Below, in pieces: positions 16,803 through 25,132 of a DNA stretch of 64,000 nucleotides (its first letter is position 1; every line of letters begins with the position of its first letter). Under the pieces are notes generated by a model, which had not been told where the DNA came from, searched no databases, and saw nothing but the letters and a program-made list of their open reading frames with translations. Source of the DNA: Frigidibacter sp. ROC022 (GTDB lineage Bacteria; Pseudomonadota; Alphaproteobacteria; Rhodobacterales; Rhodobacteraceae). The stretch is from positions 992,001-1,056,000 of the forward strand of contig NZ_JANQDU010000001.1 in NCBI RefSeq assembly GCF_024723735.1, read 5' to 3'. A program made the position numbers and the translations under genes.

Positions 16803-18081
16803 CGGGGCGCTACTGGCGCTGCCCCATATCTTCGGCTTCTGGGCGCATCCGCATCAACTTCCCCCGGCAGGGGATTGGCGCACATGGATAATCCTGGGCG
16901 GGCGCGGTGCGGGCAAGACCCGGGCCGGGGCGGAATGGGTGCGCTCGCGGGTGGAAGGGTCGCGGCCGCTGGATCGCGGCCTGTCGCGGCGGGTGGCGCT
17001 GGTTGGCGAGACCTTCGACCAGGCGCGGGAGGTGATGGTGTTCGGCGAGAGCGGCATCCTGGCCTGTTCGCCGCCGGACCGGCGACCCGAGTGGCTGGCG
17101 ACGCGGCGGATGCTGGTCTGGCCGAACGGCGCCGAGGCGCAGGTCTATTCGGCGCATGAGCCCGAGGCCCTGCGCGGGCCGCAGTTCGATGCCGCCTGGG
17201 CGGATGAACTGGCGAAATGGCCCAAGGCGCAGGAGACCTGGGACATGCTGCAGTTGACGCTGCGGCTGGGGCAGGTGCCGCGGGCGGTGATCACCACGAC
17301 GCCGCGCAACGTGGCGGTGCTGAAGGAACTGCTGGACCATCCGGCGATCCCGGTCAGCCATGCCGCGACCGAAGCCAATGCGGTCGGGCTGGCGGCCAGT
17401 TTCCTGGACGAGGTGCGGGCCAGATTCGCCGGCACGCGACTGGAACGGCAGGAGCTGGACGGGGTGCTGCTGGATGATGTGGAAGGTGCGCTGTGGTCGT
17501 CCGAGACGCTGGAGCGCTGCCGGCTGCGCGGTCCTCTTCCTGCCTTCGACCGGGTTGTCGTGGCGGTGGACCCGGCGGCCGGCGGCGGCAAGGCCGGCGA
17601 CGAATGCGGCATCGTGGTGGTCGGCGCGGTGACGGCGGGCAGGCCGCAGGACTGGCATGCGGTGGTGCTGGAGGATGCCACGGTGGCGGGGCTTTCGCCG
17701 CTGGGCTGGGCCGAGGCGGCGCTGGCGGCCTTCGAGCGGCATGGCGCCGACCGGCTGGTGGCCGAGGTCAACCAGGGCGGCGACATGGTCGAGGCGACCC
17801 TGCGCCAGGTGGCGCCGCTGGTGCCCTATCGCGGCGTCACCGCGACCCGCGGCAAGGCGCTGCGGGCCGAGCCGGTGGCGGCGCTCTACGAGCAGGGGCG
17901 GGTGGCTCATCTGCGCGGGCTGGACAAGCTCGAGGCGCAGATGTGCCGGATGACCGTCGGTGGCTATCAGGGGCAGGGCTCTCCGGACCGGGTCGATGCG
18001 CTGGTCTGGGCGCTGACGGCGCTGATCGTCGAGCCGTCGGCAAAGTTCAGTGAGGCGGTGCCGCGGATACGCCGGCTCTGA
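16666..18081 (+). CDS. GTA g2: large terminase (TerL), start uncertain
   Basis: The ATPase domain shows Walker A ILGGRGAGKTRAGAEW and the DE-containing FDAAWADELAKWP. The nuclease domain has VVVAVDPAAGGGKAGDECGI and VAEVNQGGDMVEATL. TerL pumps DNA into the prohead and cuts it when full, giving fragments of a few kb in GTAs. Conserved sequence begins only near 16785. ATG 16666 and 16648 lie inside g1 and would add about 40 unrelated residues. TTG 16690 has no Shine-Dalgarno, while a CTG at 16786 has GAGAGGGA 7 nt upstream. The start is therefore unresolved. Confidence 0.9.
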   Translation: MKSTSPAVLFETTRSTSRLRATRWNACWIASRPKSERDRFLDSLSDGALLALPHIFGFWAHPHQLPPAGDWRTWIILGGRGAGKTRAGAEWVRSRVEGSRPLDRGLSRRVALVGETFDQAREVMVFGESGILACSPPDRRPEWLATRRMLVWPNGAEAQVYSAHEPEALRGPQFDAAWADELAKWPKAQETWDMLQLTLRLGQVPRAVITTTPRNVAVLKELLDHPAIPVSHAATEANAVGLAASFLDEVRARFAGTRLERQELDGVLLDDVEGALWSSETLERCRLRGPLPAFDRVVVAVDPAAGGGKAGDECGIVVVGAVTAGRPQDWHAVVLEDATVAGLSPLGWAEAALAAFERHGADRLVAEVNQGGDMVEATLRQVAPLVPYRGVTATRGKALRAEPVAALYEQGRVAHLRGLDKLEAQMCRMTVGGYQGQGSPDRVDALVWALTALIVEPSAKFSEAVPRIRRL

Positions 18082-18105
18082 GGCGATGACCATGAGGTGG
18101 AGCGG

Positions 18106-18132
18106 GGCCCCGGGCGATGTCCGGGGCCTTTT
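18106..18132 (+). terminator. Terminator-like hairpin between GTA g2 and g3
   Basis: A perfect 8-bp stem GGCCCCGG (18106-18113) / CCGGGGCC (18121-18128) with a 7-nt loop is followed by TTTT. It lies 25 bp after the g2 stop inside an otherwise continuous operon. Confidence 0.75.
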
Positions 18133-18298
18133 CGATGGGCCGGGCCGCGGTTCGGGCCGTTGCGTCGGCGGGACGGGCCCCGCGCGCTGCGTTCAACCGG
18201 TCTCAACCCCTCGCCTCTAGGGTCGCCCAGGTTCCGCGGCAGGGGGTGCGGGGCGGGGATCGGCCCTGCCGGGACATGCGCCAAACGGAAGGAGCGAG

Positions 18299-19489
18299 AT
18301 GTTCGATTTTCTCAGGAAGCCGGGCAACGGGCCGGCGACTCCGGTGCCGGAGCGCAAGGCCGGCGCAACCGGCAAGGTGGTGGCCTTTCACTCCTCGGGC
18401 CGGGTGGCCTGGAGCCCGCGCGACACCGGCACGATGACCCGGGTCGGATTCGCCGGCAACCCGGTCGGGTTCCGGGTGGTGCGGCTGGTCGCCGAGGCCG
18501 CCGCCGCCTTGCCGCTGGTCCTGCAGGGCGCTGGCCAGCGCTATGCCGAGCATCCGGTGCTGAGCCTTCTGGCGCGGCCGAACGGGGCGCAGGGGCGGGC
18601 CGAACTGCTGGAAGCGCTCTATGCCTCGATCCTGCTCACGGGCGATGCCTGGCTGGAGGCGGTGGGCGGAGAGGGGCTGCCGCTGGAACTGCATGTGCTG
18701 CGTTCGGACCGGATGAGCGTGGTGCCGGGGCCGGATGGCTGGCCGGTGGCCTATGACTATGCGGTGGGCGGGCGCAGGCATCGGTTTCAGATCGGGGACG
18801 AGCCGTCGCCGATCTGCCATGTCCGGGCCTACAATCCGCAGGATGACCATTACGGCCTGTCGCCGATGCAGGCGGCCGCGGCGGCGATCGACGTGCACAA
18901 CGCGGCAAGCCGCTGGTCGAAGGCGCTGCTGGACAACGCGGCGCGGCCCTCGGGGGCGATCGTCTATCGCGGGCCCGAGGGGGCGGCGTCGATGACCACC
19001 GAACAATATGACCGGCTGACCCGGGAGCTGGAGAGCCACCATCAGGGGGCGGCCAATGCCGGGCGGCCGATGCTGCTGGAGGGCGGGCTGGACTGGAAGC
19101 CGATGGGGTTCAGCCCCTCGGACATGGAATTCCTGAAGACCAAGGAGGGGGCGGCGCGGGAGATCGCGCTGGCCTTCGGAGTGCCGCCGATGATGCTGGG
19201 GATTCCGGGCGATGCGACCTATGCGAACTACCAGGAGGCGAACCGGGCCTTCTATCGTCTGACGGTGCTGCCGCTGGCGGTGCGGATGTGCCAGGCGATC
19301 GGGCACTGGCTGTCGGACCATGCCGGCGAGGTGCTGGACCTGCGACCCGACCCCGACCAGGTGCCGGCGCTGTCGGCGGAACGCGATGCGCTATGGGCGC
19401 GGGTCGGCGCCGCCGGCTTCCTGACCGAGGCCGAGAAGCGGGCGCTGCTGGGGCTGCCGAAGCTGGAGGAGCCGGGCGATGCGTCCTGA
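18299..19489 (+). CDS. GTA g3: portal protein
   Basis: The 396-residue HK97-type portal has FAGNPVGFRVVRLVAEAAAALP, HPVLSLLARPNG, LLTGDAWLEAV, the SNDxxxRWSKALLDNAARPSG-like region and FGVPPMMLGIPGDATYANYQEA. Twelve copies form the ring through which DNA enters the capsid. It is preceded by a 217-bp gap that contains the g2-g3 hairpin and no gene. AAGGAG stands 4 nt before ATG 18299. Confidence 0.95.
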   Translation: MFDFLRKPGNGPATPVPERKAGATGKVVAFHSSGRVAWSPRDTGTMTRVGFAGNPVGFRVVRLVAEAAAALPLVLQGAGQRYAEHPVLSLLARPNGAQGRAELLEALYASILLTGDAWLEAVGGEGLPLELHVLRSDRMSVVPGPDGWPVAYDYAVGGRRHRFQIGDEPSPICHVRAYNPQDDHYGLSPMQAAAAAIDVHNAASRWSKALLDNAARPSGAIVYRGPEGAASMTTEQYDRLTRELESHHQGAANAGRPMLLEGGLDWKPMGFSPSDMEFLKTKEGAAREIALAFGVPPMMLGIPGDATYANYQEANRAFYRLTVLPLAVRMCQAIGHWLSDHAGEVLDLRPDPDQVPALSAERDALWARVGAAGFLTEAEKRALLGLPKLEEPGDAS

Positions 19490-20105
19490 TCCCCTGATGC
19501 CGGCAGAAATCGAGATATCGGAGGGACCGGTCATGGCACAGGCCCTGGCGCAATGGCTGGAGACCAAGTTCGCGCGGATCGGCGCGGCGGGCGAGGGTGA
19601 TCTGGTGGTCACCGACGGGGTGCGGATCGAGGGCTATGCCTCGGTCTTCGGGCGCCCGGACCAGGGCGGCGACGTTGTGGCGCCGGGCGCCTATGCCGGG
19701 TCGCTGGACCGGCGCGGGGCGCAGGGGGTCAAGATGCTCTGGCAGCATGACCCGCGCGAGCCGATCGGGGTCTGGGACGAGGTTCGCGAGGATGGCCGGG
19801 GGCTGTTCGTCAAGGGCCGCCTGCTGACCGAGATCGCGCGCGGGCGCGAGGCGGCGGCGCTGATCGGGGCCGGGGCGATCGACGGGCTGTCGATCGGCTA
19901 CCGGACGCTGCGGGCGGCGCGGGATGACGGCGGCCGCAGGCTGCTGTCGGAACTGGAGCTGTGGGAGGTCTCGCTGGTGACCTTTCCGATGCTCCCGGAT
20001 GCGCGGGTCGGCGGCACCAAGGGGCAGAGCGGCCCGGCGCCCGAGACCCTGCGCCATTGGGCGGGCCTTCTGAGCGAGGCGCGCGGCCTGCTGGCCGGGG
20101 ACTGA
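19479..20105 (+). CDS. GTA g4: HK97-type prohead protease (g3.5 not separate)
   Basis: The 208-residue serine protease of the HK97 prohead family (U35/S78) has IEGYASVFGRPDQGGDVV. The catalytic His is in KMLWQHDPREPIG and the catalytic Ser in AIDGLSIGYRTL, followed by LELWEVSLVTFPM. It trims the capsid N-terminal delta domain. Two starts are well supported: ATG 19479 (GGAGGAG 7 nt upstream, overlapping g3 by 11 bp) and ATG 19533 (GGAGG 8 nt upstream). In RcGTA a small gene g3.5 lies here; in this window none is separate, and the 18-residue extension may be its remnant. Confidence 0.9.
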   Translation: MRPDPLMPAEIEISEGPVMAQALAQWLETKFARIGAAGEGDLVVTDGVRIEGYASVFGRPDQGGDVVAPGAYAGSLDRRGAQGVKMLWQHDPREPIGVWDEVREDGRGLFVKGRLLTEIARGREAAALIGAGAIDGLSIGYRTLRAARDDGGRRLLSELELWEVSLVTFPMLPDARVGGTKGQSGPAPETLRHWAGLLSEARGLLAGD

Positions 20106-20155
20106 CCGGCCGGCGGAGACCACCAGTCACGAGAACCGACATTCGGGGTGCGACG

Positions 20156-21352
20156 ATGAAGACGACCGAGACGAAGACCCGGGCCGGGCAGGCCCTGCCG
20201 GGGGCCGAGGGGCCGGAAGCGGAGGTGGAAGCCGCGCTGACCGGGCTGCTGGACGAGCTGAAGGGCTTCCAGTCCGAGATCCGGACCAAACTCAAGCAAC
20301 AGGAAGAGCGACTGACCATGCTGGATCGCAAGACCATTTCCTCCGGCCGCCCGGTGCTGGCCGCCGCGGCCGCTCCCGAGGCGCCGCATCAGAAGGCCTT
20401 CGCGGCCTATGTGCGGTCGGGAGACGACGACGCGCTGCGCGGGCTGGCGCTGGAGGGCAAGGCGCTGAACACCGCGGTGGCGGCCGAGGGCGGCTATCTG
20501 GTCGATCCGCAGACATCGGAGCGGATCGGCACGGTGATGCAATCGACCGCCTCGCTGCGGCAGGTGGCGAGGATCGTCAGCATCGAGGCGACCTCCTATG
20601 ACGTGATCGTGGATCATGGCGATGTCGGCTCGGCCTGGGCGACCGAGGCCGGCACGGTCGGCGAGAGCGCGACCCCGGTGATCGAGAGGATCACGATTCC
20701 GCTGCACGAGCTGGCGGCGATGCCGAAAGCCAGCCAGCGTCTGCTGGACGACAGCGCCTTCGATGTCGAGGGCTGGCTGGCGGAACGGATCGCCGACAAG
20801 TTCATCCGCTCGGAAGCGGCGGCCTTCATCAGCGGCGACGGGGCCGACAAGCCGAAAGGGTTCCTGGACCACAGCATCGTGGCCGAGAGCAGTTGGGCCT
20901 GGGGGGCGCTCGGCTATGTGCCGACCGGCACCGATGGGGGCTTCGGCCCGGACCCCGACGGGATCGTTTCGCTGGTCTATGCGCTCGGGGCCGAATACCG
21001 CGCCAACGGGACCTTCGTGCTGAACTCGAAGACCGCAGGTCTGGTTCGCAAGCTGAAGGATGCCGATGGCCGCTTCCTGTGGTCGGACGGGCTGGCGGCG
21101 GGCGAACCGGCGCGGCTGATGGGCTATCCGGTGCTGATCGCCGAGGACATGCCGGATGTCAGCTCGGGCAGCCATGCGATTGCCTTCGGTGACTTCAATG
21201 CCGGCTACACGATCGCCGAGCGGCCCGAGGTGCGAATCCTGCGCGATCCCTTCTCGGCCAAGCCGAACGTGCTGTTCTACGCCACCAAGCGGGTCGGCGG
21301 CGATGTCAGCGATTTCGCGGCGATCAAGCTGCTGAAATTCTCGGTCAGCTAG
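20156..21352 (+). CDS. GTA g5: major capsid protein (HK97 fold)
   Basis: The 398-residue protein has an N-terminal coiled-coil delta domain (about residues 20-65: LTGLLDELKGFQSEIRTKLK, then QQEERLTMLDRK) acting as an internal scaffold. The HK97 fold follows: AAEGGYLVDPQTSERIG, PLHELAAMPKASQRLLDDS, INGDGADKPKGFL-like ISGDGADKPKGFL, and ending GGDVSDFAAIKLLKFSVS. The g4 protease should remove the delta domain. ATG 20156 is used; the frame upstream overlaps g4. Confidence 0.96.
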   Translation: MKTTETKTRAGQALPGAEGPEAEVEAALTGLLDELKGFQSEIRTKLKQQEERLTMLDRKTISSGRPVLAAAAAPEAPHQKAFAAYVRSGDDDALRGLALEGKALNTAVAAEGGYLVDPQTSERIGTVMQSTASLRQVARIVSIEATSYDVIVDHGDVGSAWATEAGTVGESATPVIERITIPLHELAAMPKASQRLLDDSAFDVEGWLAERIADKFIRSEAAAFISGDGADKPKGFLDHSIVAESSWAWGALGYVPTGTDGGFGPDPDGIVSLVYALGAEYRANGTFVLNSKTAGLVRKLKDADGRFLWSDGLAAGEPARLMGYPVLIAEDMPDVSSGSHAIAFGDFNAGYTIAERPEVRILRDPFSAKPNVLFYATKRVGGDVSDFAAIKLLKFSVS

Positions 21353-21369
21353 GGCCGGGGCCGAGGTTC

Positions 21370-21396
21370 GGGGCCGGGCCGGCGCGGACCGGCCCC
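21370..21396 (+). other. GC-rich hairpin after the capsid gene
   Basis: An 8-bp perfect stem GGGGCCGG/CCGGCCCC has an 11-nt GC-rich loop and no T-tract, 18 bp after the capsid stop. It is more likely an mRNA-stability or partial-termination element that favours capsid over downstream genes than a full terminator. Confidence 0.4.
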
Positions 21397-21512
21397 GGGC
21401 GGGTGAGCGCGTGCGGTTGCAGGCACCTTCTGCGTGTCCCTCCGTCCGAGCGGTGTCTGGCACGCGTTCACCATCCCATTTCACCGAGCAGGGGGGGAGG
21501 ACCGGACAAGAG

Positions 21513-22124
21513 ATGCTTCCCATGATGGTAGTCGAACTGACGGCGGTGCCGAGCGGCGCCCTGCCGGTGCCCGGGTTCCGGGCGCATCTGAGACTGGGGA
21601 CCGGCTTTGGCGAGGACACGGTGCAGGACACGGTGCTGGAAAGCTACCTGCGTGCCGCGCTGGCGGTGATCGAGGGGCGGACCGGCAAGGCGTTGCTCGA
21701 ACGGGCCTTTGTCTGGACCCTGACCGGCTGGCGCGATCCCCTTGGCCAGGCGCTGCCACTGGCGCCGGTGGGGGCGATCGACAGCCTGCGGCTGTTCACC
21801 CGCGCCGGCGGCGAGACTCTGGTGGAGGCTTCGGCCTACCGGTTGGAACAGGACATGCATCGGCCGCTGATCCGGCCGACGGCGACGAGTCTGCCGGAGA
21901 TACCGAGCGGCGGCATGGCCGAGATCGAGTTCCATGCCGGTTTCGGCCCGGCCTGGGAAGATGTGCCGCCCGATCTGGCGCAGGCGGTGATGCTGCTGGC
22001 GGCGCATTATCACGAGCACCGCCACGCGCCCGAAGAGCGGGCCCGTGCCGAGATGCCCTTTGGTGTCACTGCGTTGATCGAGCGTTACCGGGCGCTGCGG
22101 GTCGGCGGCTGGGGGATGTCATGA
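21513..22124 (+). CDS. GTA g6: head-tail connector (adaptor)
   Basis: The 203-residue protein of the gp6/phi-E125 gp8 connector type has FGEDTVQDTVLESYLRAALA, IEGRTGKALLERAFVWTLTG, LAPVGAIDSLRLF and DLAQAVMLLAAHYHEHR. It forms the adaptor ring below the portal. ATG 21513 is used, with ATG 21522 and 21525 as alternatives; a GGGGGGAGG lies at 21492-21500. Its stop overlaps the g7 start (ATGA). Confidence 0.9.
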   Translation: MLPMMVVELTAVPSGALPVPGFRAHLRLGTGFGEDTVQDTVLESYLRAALAVIEGRTGKALLERAFVWTLTGWRDPLGQALPLAPVGAIDSLRLFTRAGGETLVEASAYRLEQDMHRPLIRPTATSLPEIPSGGMAEIEFHAGFGPAWEDVPPDLAQAVMLLAAHYHEHRHAPEERARAEMPFGVTALIERYRALRVGGWGMS

Positions 22125-22456
22125 GCTTCCGTCTGACCCGGGCGATGGTGCTGGAGGCGGCTTCGCGTCTGCCCGACGGCGCCGGTGGCTATACCGAGAC
22201 CTGGGTGCCATTGGGCACCCATTGGGTCGAGGTGCGCAGCGGCACCGGAAAGGGCGGGGCGGCCGATCTGGTGGCGCTGGCGCAGGTGCCGTTGCGGATC
22301 ATCGTCCGGGCGGCGCCGGAAGGGGCGCTGTCGCGGCCGAAGCCGGGGCAGCGGTTCCGCGAAGGGCAACGGCGCTTTCGCATTCTGGCAGTGACCGAGG
22401 CCGACCGGGACGGGCTCTACCTGACCTGTTTCGCCAGAGAGGAGGCTGCGGCATGA
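22121..22456 (+). CDS. GTA g7: head closure / stopper protein
   Basis: The 111-residue protein of the SPP1 gp16-like head-closure family has a small beta-barrel with PDGAGGYTETWVPLGTHWVEV and a late RILAVTEADRDGLYLTCFA. It retains packaged DNA and docks the tail. It overlaps g6 (ATGA) and g8 (ATGA), so translation is coupled. Confidence 0.9.
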   Translation: MSFRLTRAMVLEAASRLPDGAGGYTETWVPLGTHWVEVRSGTGKGGAADLVALAQVPLRIIVRAAPEGALSRPKPGQRFREGQRRFRILAVTEADRDGLYLTCFAREEAAA

Positions 22457-22863
22457 GCTATGGAGCGGCCGCCGCGTTGCAGGCGGCGGTCTATCAGGCG
22501 CTTTCGGACGATGCGGCCCTGACCGCACTGGTCGGCAATGCGATCTTCGACACCGCGCCGCCCGGTCCCCTGCCGCCGATCTATGTGGCGCTCGGGTCCG
22601 AGGATGTCCGCGACCGATCGGACATGACCGGGCATGGCGCGGCGCATGATCTTCTGGTCTCGGTGGTGGCGGATGCCGGGGGCTTCCAGACCGCCAAGCA
22701 GGCGGCCGCGGCGGTCTCGGATGTCCTGGTCGATGCCGATCTGAGCCTGAGCCGCGGCGCGCTGGTCTCGATGCAGTTCCTGCGCGCCACGGCGCGGCAG
22801 ACCAGCCAGGGGCGGGCCCGGCGGATCGACCTGCGCTTCCGGGCGCGGGTCAGTGACGACTGA
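22453..22863 (+). CDS. GTA g8: tail terminator protein
   Basis: The 136-residue DUF3168-type protein begins with ALQAAVYQALSDDAALTALV, continues LPPIYVALGSEDVRD, and has a middle helix TAKQAAAAVSDVLVDADL. It caps the tail tube and joins it to the stopper. It sits between stopper and tail tube, as in RcGTA. Confidence 0.9.
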   Translation: MSYGAAAALQAAVYQALSDDAALTALVGNAIFDTAPPGPLPPIYVALGSEDVRDRSDMTGHGAAHDLLVSVVADAGGFQTAKQAAAAVSDVLVDADLSLSRGALVSMQFLRATARQTSQGRARRIDLRFRARVSDD

Positions 22864-22885
22864 AACCAATATCGGAGTGATGGCA

Positions 22886-23299
22886 ATGGCGGCGCAGGCT
22901 GGCAAGGACCTTCTGATCAAGATCGACATGACCGGCGACGGGCTGTTCGAGACCATGGCTGGGCTGCGGGCCTCGCGGATTTCGTTCAACGCGGAAACGG
23001 TGGATGTGACCTCGCTGGACTCGCAGGGCGGCTGGCGCGAACTGCTGTCGGGGGCGGGGATACGTTCGGCGACGATCTCGGGGTCGGGCATCTTCAGGGA
23101 CTCGGCCCAGGACGAGCGGGCGCGGGCGCTGTTCTTTGACGGCACGGTGCCGGACTTCCAGGTGATCGTGCCGGATTTCGGCACCATCGAAGGGCCGTTC
23201 CAGATCACCTCGATCGAATATGCCGGCACGCTGAACGGCGAGGCGACCTATGAGCTGTCGCTGGCCTCGGCGGGCCAGCTGACCTTCGTGGCGCTCTGA
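22886..23299 (+). CDS. GTA g9: major tail (tube) protein
   Basis: The 137-residue protein begins MAAQAGKDLLIKIDMTGDG and carries FNAETVDVTSLDSQGGWREL and YAGTLNGEATYELSLASAG, typical of phage major tail protein 2/TP901-1-like tubes. It stacks as hexameric rings to form the tail tube. ATG 22886 has GGAG 8-9 nt upstream. ATG 22880 and GTG 22853 (inside g8) are less likely. Confidence 0.93.
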   Translation: MAAQAGKDLLIKIDMTGDGLFETMAGLRASRISFNAETVDVTSLDSQGGWRELLSGAGIRSATISGSGIFRDSAQDERARALFFDGTVPDFQVIVPDFGTIEGPFQITSIEYAGTLNGEATYELSLASAGQLTFVAL

Positions 23300-23300
23300 G

Positions 23301-23624
23301 ATGGCGAACCCCTGGGCCGGAGAGGTCGAGATCGTGATCGACGGCGTACCGCGGCGGATGAAGCTGACGCTTGGGGCGCTGGCCGAGCTGGAGGCGGGGC
23401 TGGGCGCGGAGTCGCTGCCGGCGCTGGTCGAGCGGTTCGAGGGCGGAAGCTTCTCGACCCGCGACGTGCTGGCGCTGATCGTCGCCGGGCTGCGGGGCGG
23501 CGGCTGGGCCGAGTGTTCGCCCGCCGCGCTGATGGGGGCCGATATCGGCGGCGGCCCGGTGGGTGCGGCGCGGGCGGCGGCAGAGCTGCTGGCGCGGGCC
23601 TTCGCCCTGCCGGGAGAAGACTGA
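23301..23624 (+). CDS. GTA g10: tail assembly chaperone (gene transfer agent family protein)
   Basis: The 107-residue protein has the signature MKLTLGALAELEAGLG of phage tail assembly chaperones with a GTA-specific subfamily. It matches RcGTA g10 in place and size. It should bind the tape measure during tail assembly. The ATG is one base after the g9 stop. Confidence 0.88.
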   Translation: MANPWAGEVEIVIDGVPRRMKLTLGALAELEAGLGAESLPALVERFEGGSFSTRDVLALIVAGLRGGGWAECSPAALMGADIGGGPVGAARAAAELLARAFALPGED

Positions 23625-23625
23625 G

Positions 23626-23835
23626 ATGGCGGGCGGGGGACTCGACTGGCCGGGGCTGATGCGGGCCGGGCTGCGCGGGCTGGGACTGGAGCCGCGGGTC
23701 TTCTGGCGGCTGACCCCGGCGGAGCTGCGGCTGATGCTGGGCGAGGTGGCGGCGCCCGCGATGGCACGGGCGCGGCTGGAGGAACTGGCGGCAAGATGGC
23801 CGGACCGGAAAGGGCAGGGCGATGACGGAGATTGA
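23626..23835 (+). CDS. GTA g10.1: small tail assembly chaperone
   Basis: The 69-residue protein (GLDWPGLMRAGLRGLGLEPR, FWRLTPAELRLMLGE) belongs to the phage tail assembly chaperone TAC_6/DUF2376 type. It corresponds to RcGTA g10.1, beginning one base after the g10 stop and overlapping g11 by 14 bp. In other phages a frameshift makes a second chaperone from one gene; here two separate genes do that. Confidence 0.85.
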   Translation: MAGGGLDWPGLMRAGLRGLGLEPRVFWRLTPAELRLMLGEVAAPAMARARLEELAARWPDRKGQGDDGD

Positions 23836-24487
23836 CGCAATCGACGGTTTCGATGCCGGGCTGGAGGCGCTGGAAGGCGCCCTGGACGGCGCGGCGCAGA
23901 TGACCGGGGCCTTCTCGGCAGAGCTGATCCGGATGCAGGCGACGGTGAACGATACCGGGCGCGACGTGGGGATGCTCTCGGGCGGGATCAGCCGCGGGTT
24001 GCGGCGGGCCTTCGACGGGCTGGCCTTTGACGGGCTGAAGCTGTCGGAGGCGCTGAAGGGCGTGGCGCGGTCGATGCTCGACGCCGCCTATTCCGCCGCC
24101 ATGCGCCCGGTGACCGGCCATTTCGGCGGGCTGCTGGCCGAGGGCGTCGCCTCGGTGATGAACGGGTTGCTGCCCTTCGAGAAGGGCGCCGGGTTCACCC
24201 AGGGCCGGGTGATGCCCTTTGCCCGGGGCGGCATCGTCACGGCGCCGGTGCGGTTCCCGATGCGGGGCGGCACCGGGCTGATGGGAGAGGCCGGACCCGA
24301 GGCGATCCTTCCCCTGGCGCGGGGCAGCGACGGCCGGCTGGGGGTGCGCAGCGAAGGCGGCGCCGGCCGTCCGGTGCAGGTGGTGATGAACATCCGGACG
24401 CCGGACGCGGAAGGCTTCCGGCGCAGCCGCAGCCAGATCGCCGCCGAGGTCGGCCGGGCGATCCAGCGCGGCAACCGCAACCGCTAG
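23822..24487 (+). CDS. GTA g11: tail tape measure protein
   Basis: The 221-residue protein begins with acidic and helical segments. It ends in the phage tape-measure C-terminal motif FARGGIVTAPVRFPMRGG, followed by GLMGEAGPEAILPLARGSDG. Tape measures set tail length; at about 220 residues it predicts the short tail typical of GTAs and much shorter than in most siphophages. Confidence 0.92.
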   Translation: MTEIDAIDGFDAGLEALEGALDGAAQMTGAFSAELIRMQATVNDTGRDVGMLSGGISRGLRRAFDGLAFDGLKLSEALKGVARSMLDAAYSAAMRPVTGHFGGLLAEGVASVMNGLLPFEKGAGFTQGRVMPFARGGIVTAPVRFPMRGGTGLMGEAGPEAILPLARGSDGRLGVRSEGGAGRPVQVVMNIRTPDAEGFRRSRSQIAAEVGRAIQRGNRNR

Positions 24488-24499
24488 GGGAGGCAGGTG

Positions 24500-25132
24500 A
24501 TGGGGTTTCACGAGATACGGTTTCCGGCCAATCTGAGCTTCGGTTCGGTCGGCGGGCCCGAGCGGCGGACCGAAGTGGTGACCCTGGCCAACGGCCACGA
24601 GGAACGCAACACGCCCTGGGCGCATTCGCGGCGGCGCTATGACGCCGGGCTGAGCCTGCGTTCGCTGGACGATATCGAGACGCTGGTCGCCTTCTTCGAA
24701 GCCCGGCGCGGGATGCTGTACGGGTTCCGCTGGAAGGACTGGACCGATTACAAGAGCTGCTCGGCCTCGAAGGACCCAGATTTCCGCGACCAGGTCATCG
24801 GCATCGGCGACGGCGAGACCCGGGTCTGGCAACTGGGCAAGCATTATGCCTCGGGCGGCAGCGATTACCTGCGGCCGATCCGCAAGCCGGTGGCGGGCAC
24901 GGTGACGCTGGGCATCCAGCGCGAGCCGCTGCAGGAGAGCCTGCACTGGGAGATGGACGCGACCACCGGGCTGATCACCTTTGCGGTGGCGCCCGAGGCC
25001 GGGGTCGAGATCACCGCGGGCTATGAATTCGATGTGCCGGTGCGCTTCGATACCGACCAGATCCGCACCTCGGTCGCCGCCTTCAAGGCCGGCGAGGTGC
25101 CCTCGGTCCCGGTGCTGGAACTGCGGCTATGA
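24500..25132 (+). CDS. GTA g12: distal tail protein (DUF2460)
   Basis: The 210-residue DUF2460 protein has FHEIRFPANLSFGSVGGPER, SRRRYDAGLSLRSLDDIETL, FFEARRGMLYGFRWKDWTDY and ITAGYEFDVPVRFDTDQI. It forms the ring linking tube to baseplate. ATG 24500 is 6 nt after GGGGAGG; it overlaps g13 (ATGA). Confidence 0.93.
   Translation: MGFHEIRFPANLSFGSVGGPERRTEVVTLANGHEERNTPWAHSRRRYDAGLSLRSLDDIETLVAFFEARRGMLYGFRWKDWTDYKSCSASKDPDFRDQVIGIGDGETRVWQLGKHYASGGSDYLRPIRKPVAGTVTLGIQREPLQESLHWEMDATTGLITFAVAPEAGVEITAGYEFDVPVRFDTDQIRTSVAAFKAGEVPSVPVLELRL

Noticed and set aside
21370-21396. Third true terminator inside the GTA operon
   Set aside because: The stem is good but no T-tract follows, so I list it only as a hairpin.
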